A DNA stretch of 64,000 nucleotides from Synechocystis sp. PCC 7509 (lineage in GTDB: Bacteria; Cyanobacteriota; Cyanobacteriia; Cyanobacteriales; Chroococcidiopsidaceae): the NCBI RefSeq assembly GCF_000332075.2, contig NZ_ALVU02000001.1, forward strand, positions 496,001 to 560,000. Direction: 5' to 3'. The notes under the pieces were generated by a model, which saw nothing but the letters and a program-made list of their open reading frames with translations, was not told the origin of the DNA and did not search any database. A program made the translations under genes and the position numbers. Of this stretch, positions 56,940-64,000 are shown piece after piece (position 1 is the stretch's first letter; the number at the start of each line of letters is the position of its first letter).

Positions 56940-57325
56940 ATGAACCGTCTTGGCTTAACGAGCGGATGGTAGCAGCCTTTCATGAAAATCAAATCTGTTT
57001 GCATGGAGGGCTATCAGGGATTGAAGATGAAAATATGTTAGCAGCAAGTTGTGCTAGACCCAAACACTTATTTGCTTACGACAATAAAGCTACCATCTTT
57101 GATTTAGCTGCGGCTTATGGTTACGCCTTTGCTAAGAACCACGCCTTTGTAGATGACAATAAAAGGGTAGGTCTTGTTGCAGTGCTTACTTTTCTTTATT
57201 TGAATGGGTTTTTGCTTAAAGTTCCAGAAATGGAAGCGGTTTTAGTTATTAGTCGTCTAGCAGCAAGTGAGGAGACACAAGAATCTGTATCGAAATGGTT
57301 AGCAGAAAATTCACTTAAACGTTAG
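56936..57325 (+). CDS. doc: Doc/Fic-family toxin
   Basis: 129 residues with a Fic/Doc core: AAAYGYAFAKNHAFVDDNKR followed by VGLVAVLTFLYLNG. HAFVDDNKRVG matches the Doc form of the Fic motif (HxFx[D/N]xNKR). Doc phosphorylates and inactivates EF-Tu. The N-terminal HGGLSGIEDENMLAASCARP is also typical. The pair appears intact. Confidence 0.9.
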   Translation: MNEPSWLNERMVAAFHENQICLHGGLSGIEDENMLAASCARPKHLFAYDNKATIFDLAAAYGYAFAKNHAFVDDNKRVGLVAVLTFLYLNGFLLKVPEMEAVLVISRLAASEETQESVSKWLAENSLKR

Positions 57326-57331
57326 TTGGCT

Positions 57332-58102
57332 TTAAAACCTGTCTTTCATTCCTCGCAGCCTAGCAAATGTTTGAAATGGATTGCTACTATTAACGGCTGT
57401 TTGTAATGCTGGTTGGTTCCAACGTAAAAAGGGATTTGTCCGCTTTTCTAACCCCAAATTAGAAGGAATTGTCGATTCGTTGCGGCTACGGACGGCTTGG
57501 ACGGCAGCAAAACGAGTTTTTAAGTCAGGGTTGGTACTGTCTACTGTTAGGGCAAATTTGAGGTTATTTAGAGTGTATTCGTGGGCGCACCATACCCGTG
57601 TATCATCGGGTAAAGCTTGGAACTTGGTTAAAGACTCCAACATCTGCGTTGGCGTACCTTCAAACAATCGTCCGCAACCGCCAGCAAATAACGTATCGCC
57701 GCAAAATAGCTCCCCGGATTCGGTCGCTGTCGGCGGGAAATAGTAAGCTATATGGGCGCGGGTATGTCCGGGAACAAAAAATACTTGTCCCGTGCAATCG
57801 CCAAAAGTAACGCGATCGCCTTCTTTTAAAAATACTTGCTGTCCGGGTATTCTTCCCCGATCTTCAGCGCCACCATAAACTACAACATCATTGAAAAGTT
57901 TGATTAATTGCTGGTTTCCACCTACATGATCGTGGTGATGATGAGTGTTAAAAATTGCAACTAATTTAGCGTCTAGTTGTTGCAATTGCTCTATTACAGG
58001 TTCTGCGATCGCCGGATCGACCACCGCCGCAATATTTTTAGTGCGATCGCACAATAGAAAAATGTAATTATCTGTAAGTACAGGAATGCGAATTACTTGC
58101 AT
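57332..58102 (-). CDS. gloB: Hydroxyacylglutathione hydrolase (glyoxalase II)
   Basis: 256 residues of the metallo-beta-lactamase fold. Zinc ligands are visible in [14 protein letters not shown] (THxHxDH), [26 protein letters not shown] and CAHEYTL. The C-terminal substrate domain ends with TNPFLRW. It hydrolyses S-D-lactoylglutathione in methylglyoxal detoxification. It is convergent with the Doc toxin gene. Confidence 0.95.
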   Translation of the reverse strand: MQVIRIPVLTDNYIFLLCDRTKNIAAVVDPAIAEPVIEQLQQLDAKLVAIFNTHHHHDHVGGNQQLIKLFNDVVVYGGAEDRGRIPGQQVFLKEGDRVTFGDCTGQVFFVPGHTRAHIAYYFPPTATESGELFCGDTLFAGGCGRLFEGTPTQMLESLTKFQALPDDTRVWCAHEYTLNNLKFALTVDSTNPDLKTRFAAVQAVRSRNESTIPSNLGLEKRTNPFLRWNQPALQTAVNSSNPFQTFARLRGMKDRF

Positions 58103-58109
58103 ACATTAC

Positions 58110-58481
58110 CTAGCGCCAAGAATCTAAATCCAAGGATTCAAAACCTTTCTTTTCGACAAAAGACAACATACTGCCTAGTTGATACCATACCAATAAACCG
58201 ATTAATAAAGTTAAAGGTGCAGCCACTGACGCAGCTAACCAACTAGGAAACCCAAAGATTTCTAAACCCGCCGCCAAAAATACTAAGATTCCGGCATTGA
58301 TACCCAAGTAAGGAATAATCAATTGTGCAGTGGGTAATTGAGCTTTAGTCGCCGCCGCGCGATCGCTTGACCATTTTGCCACAATTAGTTTTAAAGTTGC
58401 TGCAAACGCCGTTCCTGCCGCTAGGGCGATCGCAAATCCGGCAAACATTAAAAAATAAGGCGGTTCGGGATAGTAAGACAT
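58110..58481 (-). CDS. Conserved cyanobacterial membrane protein
   Basis: 123 residues with three hydrophobic segments: FLMFAGFAIALAAGTAFAAT, LIIPYLGINAGILVFLAAGL and SVAAPLTLLIGLLVWYQLG. No known domain is recognised. The C-terminal tail (EKKGFESLDLDSW) is polar and probably cytoplasmic. It lies 7 bases upstream of gloB on the same strand, so the two may be co-transcribed. The function is unknown. Confidence 0.7.
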   Translation of the reverse strand: MSYYPEPPYFLMFAGFAIALAAGTAFAATLKLIVAKWSSDRAAATKAQLPTAQLIIPYLGINAGILVFLAAGLEIFGFPSWLAASVAAPLTLLIGLLVWYQLGSMLSFVEKKGFESLDLDSWR

Positions 58482-58509
58482 AGTAATTTATAGTTGCTGA
58501 TGAAGTGGG

Positions 58510-58540
58510 AAAACCTCTACTTGTAAATAGAGGTTTTTTT
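58510..58540 (-). terminator. Terminator after the UbiB-family gene
   Basis: AAAACCTCTA (58510-58519) pairs with TAGAGGTTTT (58528-58537) around an 8-base loop. On the minus strand it begins a few bases after the kinase stop and ends in TTTT. Confidence 0.75.
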
Positions 58541-58544
58541 GGGA

Positions 58545-60245
58545 TTACTTACCGTTGAAAGCGTTAAAAACGGGTAATAATGCGGCAGTACGTTCTTTAG
58601 AAAAATCGCTTAAAGCTCCAATTGCTACATTAAATAGGCGATTTGGCTGTAATTCATCTTTAACCAAGTTCCACAGACTTTGTACTTCTGCGGTATGCAA
58701 GCGATCGTCCTCCGTTAAAGCAATGAGTAATTGCTGTCTTAAATACTGTCCTTCCTCGGATAGTAAAAACTGTAAACCCATCTGCGCTGTAGGTAATAAG
58801 TCAAAACTATTATCGGCGCGGGCGATCGCAATTAAGTCTTCTAACCGCTCCCATTGAAACTTACCATTTTTAAACAATAAATTTAGCAGCCGTCGCCGTA
58901 GTGGGGGAGTTTCACCTTTTAACAAGCGCTGGGCGATGTATGGGTAAGCAACTTCAACGATTTTGAAGTCAGGATTTAAGCTTAAAGCAATACCTTCTTG
59001 CGTTACTAAAGAGCGAATAATTAAAGCAAACTTTGCTGGGACGCGGAAAGGATACTCATACATCAACTCTGAGAAAGAGTCTGTAATTGTTTTAAAGTTT
59101 AGCTTGCTAACACTTTCGCCGATCGCATTTTTAAGTACAGCTTCTAAAGCGGGGACAATTGGGCGAATATCGGTATTTGGCGCTAAAAAGCCCAGCTTAA
59201 CGTAATCTTCTGCTAACTCGGTATAGTCTTGATTGACGGAATGTACTAACGCATCTACCAAGGTTTCTTTCATTCCCTCCGTTAGCTGATCCATCATCCC
59301 AAAGTCAATGTAAGCCATCCGTCCGTCAAAAGTTGCAAACAAGTTTCCTGGGTGGGGATCGGCGTGAAAAAATCCATGTTCTAGCAACTGTTGGAGTCCC
59401 GCAGTTACCCCTATTTCGATGATTCTATTTTGATCGAGTCCCGCTCGTTTAATTGCTGCGGTGTCTGTAAGTTTAAAGCCGTTAATCCACTCTAAAGTTA
59501 AAACGCGATCGCTTGTGTAGCGCCAATATATAGATGGAACTTTAACGCGGGGGTCGTCGCGGAAATTGGTAGCAAATTTCTCGGCGTTGCGTCCTTCGTT
59601 AAAGTAATCAATTTCCTCAAATAACTTTGTCCCAAACTCATCGACAATTAGTTGCAAATCGTGACCGAGATTGAGAGGAAGCCAAGGCGCAAGCCATCCC
59701 GCCGCCCAACGCATTAAATATAAGTCTAGATTTAAAACTGGGCGCAGGTTTGGACGTTGGACTTTTACCGCTACTTCTTCCCCCGTGTGCAACCGTGCTT
59801 GATACACTTGTCCTAAACTCGCCGCCGCTACAGGATTTGGGGTAATTTCGCTGTAAAGTTCTTCTAGAGGGCGACCTAATTCTCTTTCAATTGTTTGAAA
59901 AGCGATCGCATTACTATATGGTGGTAGCTGATCTTGCAGCTTTATTAATTCTTCTAAAAAGTCTTTTCTAATTAAATCCGGGCGCGTTGATAGGGCTTGA
60001 CCGACTTTAATAAATGTTGGTCCTAAGCGCGTAATTATTTTTCTTAGTTGCGTAGCACGCAACGGCTGATTTTGTTCGGCTTTTCCCAACCACTCATCGG
60101 TTTTCATCCCCACAATAAAGCCCGAAAAAAACCAAATAATAGTTAAAATCCGTCCCCATACTAGCCAAGGACGGAAACGGAAGTATTTTACAAGCGTTTC
60201 AGGATTGTAACGCCGATTTTCTTGACTAAGTTGATACTGACCCAC
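58545..60245 (-). CDS. ABC1/UbiB (AarF) family atypical kinase
   Basis: 566 residues. The family's KxGQ motif appears as FIKVGQALSTRPDLI; the glycine-loop replacement AAASLGQVYQA, the Lys in VAVKVQRPNL, the catalytic FFHADPHPGNLFA and DFGMMDQLTEG are intact. Membrane helices are weak. UbiB/ABC1K proteins assist biosynthesis or movement of quinones and tocopherols in membranes; cyanobacteria carry several paralogues. Which one this is cannot be decided here. Confidence 0.93.
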   Translation of the reverse strand: MGQYQLSQENRRYNPETLVKYFRFRPWLVWGRILTIIWFFSGFIVGMKTDEWLGKAEQNQPLRATQLRKIITRLGPTFIKVGQALSTRPDLIRKDFLEELIKLQDQLPPYSNAIAFQTIERELGRPLEELYSEITPNPVAAASLGQVYQARLHTGEEVAVKVQRPNLRPVLNLDLYLMRWAAGWLAPWLPLNLGHDLQLIVDEFGTKLFEEIDYFNEGRNAEKFATNFRDDPRVKVPSIYWRYTSDRVLTLEWINGFKLTDTAAIKRAGLDQNRIIEIGVTAGLQQLLEHGFFHADPHPGNLFATFDGRMAYIDFGMMDQLTEGMKETLVDALVHSVNQDYTELAEDYVKLGFLAPNTDIRPIVPALEAVLKNAIGESVSKLNFKTITDSFSELMYEYPFRVPAKFALIIRSLVTQEGIALSLNPDFKIVEVAYPYIAQRLLKGETPPLRRRLLNLLFKNGKFQWERLEDLIAIARADNSFDLLPTAQMGLQFLLSEEGQYLRQQLLIALTEDDRLHTAEVQSLWNLVKDELQPNRLFNVAIGALSDFSKERTAALLPVFNAFNGK

Positions 60246-60543
60246 GCCTCGATCTGCCTCTCAAACTGGGAATTGGACTTTTACTGTGGTTTTTATCTAA
60301 AACTAGGTAGCTTTTTTTAAATAGCCGCCAAGAGCAACCACTTATTTATATCTTTTTATTAATTATAGTATTTAAAACTACAAAGTATTTATAAAAAAAG
60401 TAACAAATATCTATAGCATCCCTTTGTTGCTAACGAGCTAATAATGGAGACTTGGTTTATACTCCAGAGAACTTATCCCCACTCCACTTTATCGGTTTTG
60501 ATCGTGGTGTTGCGATCGCCTTGTAGATAATGGCAATAATTCT
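60246..60543. other. Intergenic region upstream of the UbiB-family gene
   Basis: About 300 AT-rich bases between the UbiB-family start and the left end of the IS701-like remnant. No gene or RNA is recognised; the UbiB promoter should be here. Confidence 0.4.
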
Positions 60544-61398
60544 ATCCCTCTTCTGTCACTTTGCCGGATATTATGAATAAAAAAGTAAAATCAAGAAAGC
60601 ACTAGAGGGTAAGGCAATTACCGTAGTAATAGATGAAACTAGAGATAGAAAAAAAGGAAAAAAACTGATTATGTAGCCAAGCAATATTTGGGAAGTGTAG
60701 GGAAAGTTGATAGAGGAATAGTTTCCGTCAATGCCTAGGTCGTTTATGCCAATATAACGATTTCTTTCACAGTGAAAATATTTAAACCCAAGGGAACGCT
60801 AAAAGCTGAAGATAAATACAAAACAAAAATAGAATTAGCGTCAGAAATCCTTACAAAATTAATTGAGTCAGGCTTTAATATTGAATTAGTATTGGCGGCT
60901 AGTTTCTATGGTGAAAGCAGCCAATTTATTAGAAAGATAGCTGAATACAACTTAAATTACGTGGTATCAATTCGTTGTAATCATAGAGACTGGTTACCTT
61001 CAGGGCAGAGCGTTAGGGCGAATAAGTGGAGTTCTTTTGAGAGAACATTTAGTAATCAAAAATCAGAGACTAGATACGTTAGGGAAATAATTTATGGTAA
61101 AAAAAGAGCGATAACGAACTTAGAAATAACTACTGATCCAAAAACCATGCCAGAGAATTCTACAACATTTGTAATGACAAATCTTCAAGCTAATCTCAAG
61201 GAAACTTTAGGTGACTTATATGGATTAAGAATATGGTTTTAGACAGTGTAAAATGGTTAAGTATTTTCTCTAACTCACATTTATTCCGGGGATTCAATCA
61301 TTTAATTGCTGCAATGAATTAATTTAAACCCTATTATGCTTCTGGATGATTTAGCTTATTTACTACTTGCTTATTTCAGAAAGTGACAGAAGAGGGAT
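60544..61398 (+). mobile_element. Internally deleted IS701-like element with intact ends
   Basis: Perfect 19-bp inverted termini ATCCCTCTTCTGTCACTTT (60544-60562) and its complement (61380-61398) enclose only 855 bp. Full IS701-type elements are usually clearly longer. The interior holds pieces of one transposase. It could be mobilised in trans if a full copy exists elsewhere. Confidence 0.75.
60600..61242 (+). pseudogene. IS701-family transposase fragment
   Basis: The readable part (from 60772) includes LVLAASFYGESSQFIRKIAE, then KWSSFERTFSNQKSETRYVR, EIIYGKKRAITNLEITTDP and FVMTNLQANLKETLGDLYGL, the central and late part of a DDE transposase. Upstream, pieces such as KAITVVIDETRDRK with the first Asp survive in other frames. 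The N-terminal third and the C-terminal end (the usual EYGFRQCKxELGW) are missing. Non-functional. Confidence 0.78.
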
Positions 61399-61463
61399 AT
61401 ATACTAAATACCGATGGCGATCTTTATTTTGGCTGCCGATAAACTTTTAAAAAATAGCTAATA

Positions 61464-61976
61464 ATGCAAAAACTCTTACCAGGAATGTTATTAATCGTCC
61501 TTGCTATCTCTAGCTGTGATATTCCTCTAAATGCAGACATCGGCTTACCATCGCCGGAAATTGTAGCCGCTTCCCCTACCAAACCGCCCTCAGCTATGGA
61601 AAAATCTATTCACCAACAAATCAATCAATATCGCCAGTCGCGCAAGTTGCCGCCTTTAACTCTCGACGCGCGGATTAGCGCCCAAGCAAAGATTCATAGT
61701 CAAAATATGGCAAGTGGGAAAGTACCTTTTAGCCATGATGGATTTGATGCCCGTGTTTCTGTTATCCGTCGTCAAATTTCCTATCGTGCAGCCGCAGAAA
61801 ATGTTGCTTTTAACCAAGGATATCCTAACCCCGCCGAACAAGCTGTAGACGGTTGGATAAAAAGTGACGGGCATAGAGTTAATATTGTTGGTCAATACAA
61901 CCTAACTGGTATTGGCGTTGTCAAAAATGCCAAGAATGAATACTACTTTACTCAATTATTTATCAACCGCCGCTAA
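61464..61976 (+). CDS. CAP/SCP-domain lipoprotein
   Basis: 170 residues. The signal sequence ends in the lipobox-like LAISSC (Cys 18), so it is probably anchored in a membrane outside the cytoplasm. The CAP domain has SIHQQINQYRQSRKLPPLTL, then AQAKIHSQNMASGKVPFSHD, ENVAFNQGY and WIKSDGHRVNIVGQY, giving the His/Glu set of bacterial CAP proteins (YkwD type). The function of bacterial CAP proteins is largely unknown. It is followed after 4 bases by the exonuclease gene. Confidence 0.88.
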   Translation: MQKLLPGMLLIVLAISSCDIPLNADIGLPSPEIVAASPTKPPSAMEKSIHQQINQYRQSRKLPPLTLDARISAQAKIHSQNMASGKVPFSHDGFDARVSVIRRQISYRAAAENVAFNQGYPNPAEQAVDGWIKSDGHRVNIVGQYNLTGIGVVKNAKNEYYFTQLFINRR

Positions 61977-61980
61977 CCTA

Positions 61981-62610
61981 ATGGAATTACTAGATTTTCA
62001 AGTATGCGATCGCGATCTCCCCGATCATATCCTCGCACAATACTTAAGCGCTGAAGCGATTGCCGTAGATACTGAAACTATGGGATTATTGCCCACGCGC
62101 GATCGCCTGTGTTTAGTCCAAATCTGCGATCCTCAAGGTATAGTCGCCGTAGTTCGTATCGCCAAAAATCAAACCGATGCGCCCAACTTAAAGCAATTAC
62201 TAGAAAACCTTAATGTCGTTAAAGTCTTCCACTTTGCCCGGTTTGACTTAGCTACGTTACGCCAATATCTAAACATTCATGTCATCCCAGTATTTTGTAC
62301 AAAAATTGCTAGCAAGTTAGCCCGTACTTATACAAATCGACACGGTTTAAAAGAGCTAATTCAAGAACTAGAAAATGTAGAATTAGACAAAAGCGCTCAA
62401 AGTTCCGATTGGGGAAATGCGGCAAATTTATCAGATAAACAACTAGATTATGCCTCCAATGATGTCCGGTATCTCCTAAGTGCGAGACAAAAATTAATAG
62501 CAATGCTAGAACGGGAAGAACGATTAGAACTTGCTAAAAAATGCTTTGAAGCGTTGCCTACTATAGTTTCTTTAGATTTAGTGCAGTTCAAAGACTTATT
62601 TGAGCATTAA
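61981..62610 (+). CDS. RNase D-like 3'-5' exonuclease
   Basis: 209 residues from the ATG at 61981, immediately after the CAP gene; the frame opens inside the CAP gene at 61912, which I reject. The DEDDy set is visible: Exo I AIAVDTETMGLL, Exo II VVKVFHFARFDLATL and Exo III LDYASNDVRYLL. It has no HRDC domain, so it is the short form common in cyanobacteria. It probably trims structured RNAs, possibly tRNA. Confidence 0.92.
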   Translation: MELLDFQVCDRDLPDHILAQYLSAEAIAVDTETMGLLPTRDRLCLVQICDPQGIVAVVRIAKNQTDAPNLKQLLENLNVVKVFHFARFDLATLRQYLNIHVIPVFCTKIASKLARTYTNRHGLKELIQELENVELDKSAQSSDWGNAANLSDKQLDYASNDVRYLLSARQKLIAMLEREERLELAKKCFEALPTIVSLDLVQFKDLFEH

Positions 62611-62790
62611 TAATTGTTCATTATCTATATACTCACCTAGATCATATAACTTTTTATCAAATACTAATTATATATCGTTAGACTGATGCGAAAAAATCCA
62701 AAACATTCAAAAATCATAATGCAATGATTGCAAAGATTAGCCTGTAATCAAAGTAGTTCAATTGACAAAAGCATGGTAGGAGTATTTATT

Positions 62791-63225
62791 ATGAAGCGTG
62801 TAACTTCTTGGCTGCAAAGCATTAAATTAAAACAGATTATAACAGTATTTATAGTTGGGTTGACATTGTTGATTAGTAGTGCTTTTGATATTCACGGAAA
62901 TCAACTGCAAGCTCAAGCAGAACCCGTAACACCCGAAGCTACTCAATACAAAGTTGATAGTGGTGAAAGCGAAGCAGAAATTAAGGCAGATAGAATCAAA
63001 GATAACGCCGAAAAATCAGCAAAATTGCTTAAAGATGAAGGCATAAATATCAAAAATAGAGCCGCAGAAACTAAGGGCAAAAACATTTTTGAAAACGTCA
63101 AAGATAAACTAAATCTTGATGAACCAATCGATCCAGGGACAAAAAAAGCTGGAGAGCAATTGAAAGAAGCCGCCGAAGACGTAGTTAAAGCACCCCAAAA
63201 GGCTTTAAAAGATATTAGCAAGTAA
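62791..63225 (+). CDS. Exported or membrane-attached helical protein
   Basis: 144 residues from the ATG at 62791, which has AGGAG 10 bases upstream. After a basic start (MKRVTSWLQSIKLKQ) comes one hydrophobic helix (ITVFIVGLTLLISSAFDI) and an AQA signal cleavage site. The rest is charged and Lys/Glu/Asp-rich with predicted amphipathic helices, somewhat like LEA or stress-related proteins (ENVKDKLN, QLKEAAEDVVKAPQ). No known domain. A perfect terminator hairpin follows. Confidence 0.65.
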   Translation: MKRVTSWLQSIKLKQIITVFIVGLTLLISSAFDIHGNQLQAQAEPVTPEATQYKVDSGESEAEIKADRIKDNAEKSAKLLKDEGINIKNRAAETKGKNIFENVKDKLNLDEPIDPGTKKAGEQLKEAAEDVVKAPQKALKDISK

Positions 63226-63245
63226 AAAAAGTAAAATTAACTTTT

Positions 63246-63285
63246 AATTAATCCCTCCTAAATCTAGGAGGGATTAATTTTAAAT
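63246..63285 (+). terminator. Rho-independent terminator
   Basis: AATTAATCCCTCCTA (63246-63260) pairs perfectly with TAGGAGGGATTAATT (63265-63279) over 15 bp, loop AATC, followed by a short T/A run. It separates the exported protein gene from the hydrolase gene. Confidence 0.85.
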
Positions 63286-63295
63286 AAACTATTTT

Positions 63296-64000
63296 ATGCA
63301 ATCAATTATGGAAATCAGTTTTTTACCCCAATTAATTGCCCAACTAACAGAAACTGAATCTATAAGTCTGGCAAAAAGTATCAAACGTCAAGAAATAATT
63401 ACGCCTTTAAGCCCTAAAGTGATAGCAACTTCCTACGTTCAGCAAGGAAACACCGGAACGCCAATATTATTACTGCACGGATTTGATAGCTCAGTTTTAG
63501 AATTTCGGCGCTTACTCCCATTACTAGCAACTCAAAATCAAACATGGGCGGTAGATTTATTAGGTTTTGGCTTTACAGATAGACCTAAAGAAATCAAAAT
63601 TAGTCCCAGTGCGATCGCAATTCACTTATATTCTTTCTGGAAAACCTTAATTAATCAGCCAGTAATATTAGTTGGTGCATCCATGGGAGGAGCCGCAGCC
63701 ATTGACTTTACCCTAACTTACCCCAAAGCGGTCAAAAAATTAGTATTAATCGATAGTGCAGGCTTTAGCGCTGGGTCAGCAATGGGAAAATTTATGTTTC
63801 CGCCCCTAGGCTACCTAGCGACGAAATTTTTACGCCATCCCAAAGTCCGCGCTAGTATTAGTCGCACAGCTTACAAAGACAAAAGTTTAGCCTCTTACGA
63901 CGCTCAATTATGTGCCGCCTTACATCTAAATATGCCCGATTGGAATCATGCTTTAATCGCCTTTACCAAAAGCGGTGGCTATACTTCCTTTAAAGATAAA
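63296..64000 (+). CDS. Alpha/beta hydrolase (partial, C-terminus beyond the window)
   Basis: 235 codons are visible from the ATG at 63296 and the frame is open at the end of the window. It has the oxyanion-hole PILLLHGFDSSVLEFRRLLP, WAVDLLGFGFTDRP and the nucleophile elbow VGASMGGAAAIDF (Ser). The cap domain starts after LVLIDSAGF. The third catalytic residue would lie outside the window. The substrate is unknown; esterases, peroxidases and lipases share this pattern. Confidence 0.9.
   Translation, partial: MQSIMEISFLPQLIAQLTETESISLAKSIKRQEIITPLSPKVIATSYVQQGNTGTPILLLHGFDSSVLEFRRLLPLLATQNQTWAVDLLGFGFTDRPKEIKISPSAIAIHLYSFWKTLINQPVILVGASMGGAAAIDFTLTYPKAVKKLVLIDSAGFSAGSAMGKFMFPPLGYLATKFLRHPKVRASISRTAYKDKSLASYDAQLCAALHLNMPDWNHALIAFTKSGGYTSFKDK

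Noticed and set aside
61912-61980. Upstream start of the RNase D-like gene inside the CAP gene
   Set aside because: The ATG at 61981 follows the CAP stop directly and begins the conserved sequence.
1-64000. tRNA or rRNA genes
   Set aside because: No T-loop-like GGTTCGAATCC segments with matching acceptor stems and no rRNA sequence were noticed; a dedicated scan would be decisive.

Overview
The window is a piece of a cyanobacterial chromosome. Evidence: many HIP1-type GCGATCGC sites across coding and non-coding DNA; cyanobacterial families (Tic20-like membrane protein, short EF-Ts, small conserved cyanobacterial proteins); a PEP-CTERM tail; and moderate GC. Gene content and IS load fit a Chroococcidiopsis/Gloeocapsa-like unicellular lineage, but this placement is an impression, not a demonstration.

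Layout. 1-1.7 kb: a TetR repressor (cut by the window edge) diverges from a zinc-less MDR oxidoreductase, with a palindromic operator over the promoter. 1.8-4.1 kb: an M15-like peptidase and a run of small toxin-antitoxin-type genes (antitoxin-like protein, DUF6883/DUF4926 pair, VapBC-type pair). 4.1-5.3 kb: ureD-ureA without other urease genes. 5.3-18.1 kb: housekeeping, mostly minus strand (PGM1-like ATP-grasp ligase, glgC, 7TM-HD phosphohydrolase, decayed ADP-ribosylglycohydrolase-like protein, a 43-aa gene before aroQ, cinA, WecA-like transferase, glyA, Tic20-like protein, FAH-family hydrolase). 18.3-27.9 kb: rpsF, a STAS protein, DedA, argG, a GT2, rpsB-tsf with structured leaders, and recG. 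28-35 kb: a DNA phosphorothioation (Dnd) operon: small protein, Dnd-associated protein 4, GIY-YIG nuclease, dndB, dndC, dndD, dndE. 35-38.1 kb: a GtrB-like GT, a TVP38 protein and a pentapeptide protein.

38.3-45.7 kb is an accessory zone. It has a complete IS5/IS427-like element, an IS1-like element 17 bp further on, a GST, DUF167, DUF2809 and a PEP-CTERM phosphodiesterase. Next comes a stub of a large Ser/Thr kinase cut by a decayed IS1, an IS5 remnant, and a relic CRISPR array whose first spacer is split by an IS630-like element. 45.8-47.7 kb: dnaB and rplI. 48.1-49.3 kb: a small Cys-rich protein and a broken IS5. 49.4-54.2 kb: the Kdp potassium ATPase operon (kdpA-B-F-C, minus strand), with a perfect 90-bp tandem duplication at the kdpA/kdpB junction. 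54.7-56.5 kb: a histidine kinase and NarL-type regulator. 56.6-57.3 kb: an AbrB/Doc toxin-antitoxin pair behind a 39-bp perfect palindrome. 57.3-64 kb: gloB, a membrane protein, a UbiB-family kinase, a deleted IS701-like element with intact ends, a CAP lipoprotein, an RNase D-like exonuclease, an exported helical protein and a partial alpha/beta hydrolase.

The most notable biology is genome defence and its decay: a compact Dnd modification operon with a GIY-YIG nuclease but no dndFGH or dndA nearby, a dying CRISPR array without cas genes, and several toxin-antitoxin-like modules among insertion sequences.
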